Shown piece by piece: positions 5,872 to 5,881 of a DNA stretch of 5,881 bases. Source of the stretch: an uncultured Selenomonadaceae bacterium (lineage in GTDB: Bacteria; Bacillota; Negativicutes; Selenomonadales; Selenomonadaceae). The stretch lies in contig CALZDE010000135.1 in NCBI GenBank assembly GCA_945637225.1, positions 1 to 5,881 of the forward strand, read 5' to 3'. Under the pieces are notes generated by a model. The model searched no databases. It worked only from the letters and a program-made list of their open reading frames with translations, and was not told the DNA's origin. Within the stretch, counting starts at the first letter, position 1; the number at the start of each line of letters is the position of its first letter. The translations under genes were made by a program, and so were the position numbers.

Positions 5872-5881
5872 ATCATTTTCC

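Overview
The window reads as low-GC Firmicutes-type chromosome. The pointers are a glmS ribozyme, strong purine-rich Shine-Dalgarno sites, several TTG/GTG starts and housekeeping promoters of the TTGACA/TATAAT type. The GalU sequence and the AT-rich accessory genes would suit a Negativicutes or Clostridia lineage, but that placement is inference. All recognisable genes lie on the minus strand, so transcription runs from the right edge (5881) to the left edge (1).

Right to left, the layout starts with a TerD-family calcium-binding stress protein (5293-5871). It is followed by a strong intrinsic terminator (5232-5262) and then a tightly packed four-gene block (1318-5203). The block encodes a CitE/HpcH-like TIM-barrel lyase, a phosphoribosyltransferase fused to a TRSP domain, a second phosphoribosyltransferase-like protein fused to a PELOTA domain (called 'StiP cysteine protease' in databases), and a Cof-type HAD phosphatase. 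Its genes overlap or abut by a few bases and use weak start codons, which points to translational coupling. The block matches the 'Ter-associated biosynthetic module' that comparative genomics predicts to make a nucleoside-like metabolite linked to TerD-type stress responses. To my knowledge its product has not been established.

After the block comes galU (UTP-glucose-1-phosphate uridylyltransferase, 362-1249), with its own extended -10 promoter overlapping the 3' end of the HAD gene. The remaining 361 bases hold no protein gene. They contain a clear promoter (268-296) and a nearly complete glmS ribozyme (about 83-226, minus strand), whose target glmS should begin just past the left edge. galU and the predicted glmS supply UDP-glucose and glucosamine-6-phosphate for the cell envelope. 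They look like a housekeeping pair next to which the Ter module sits.

The most interesting part is the Ter module: its unknown chemistry, the terminator that separates it from terD with no visible promoter of its own, and the absence from this window of the ATP-grasp enzymes that often accompany it.
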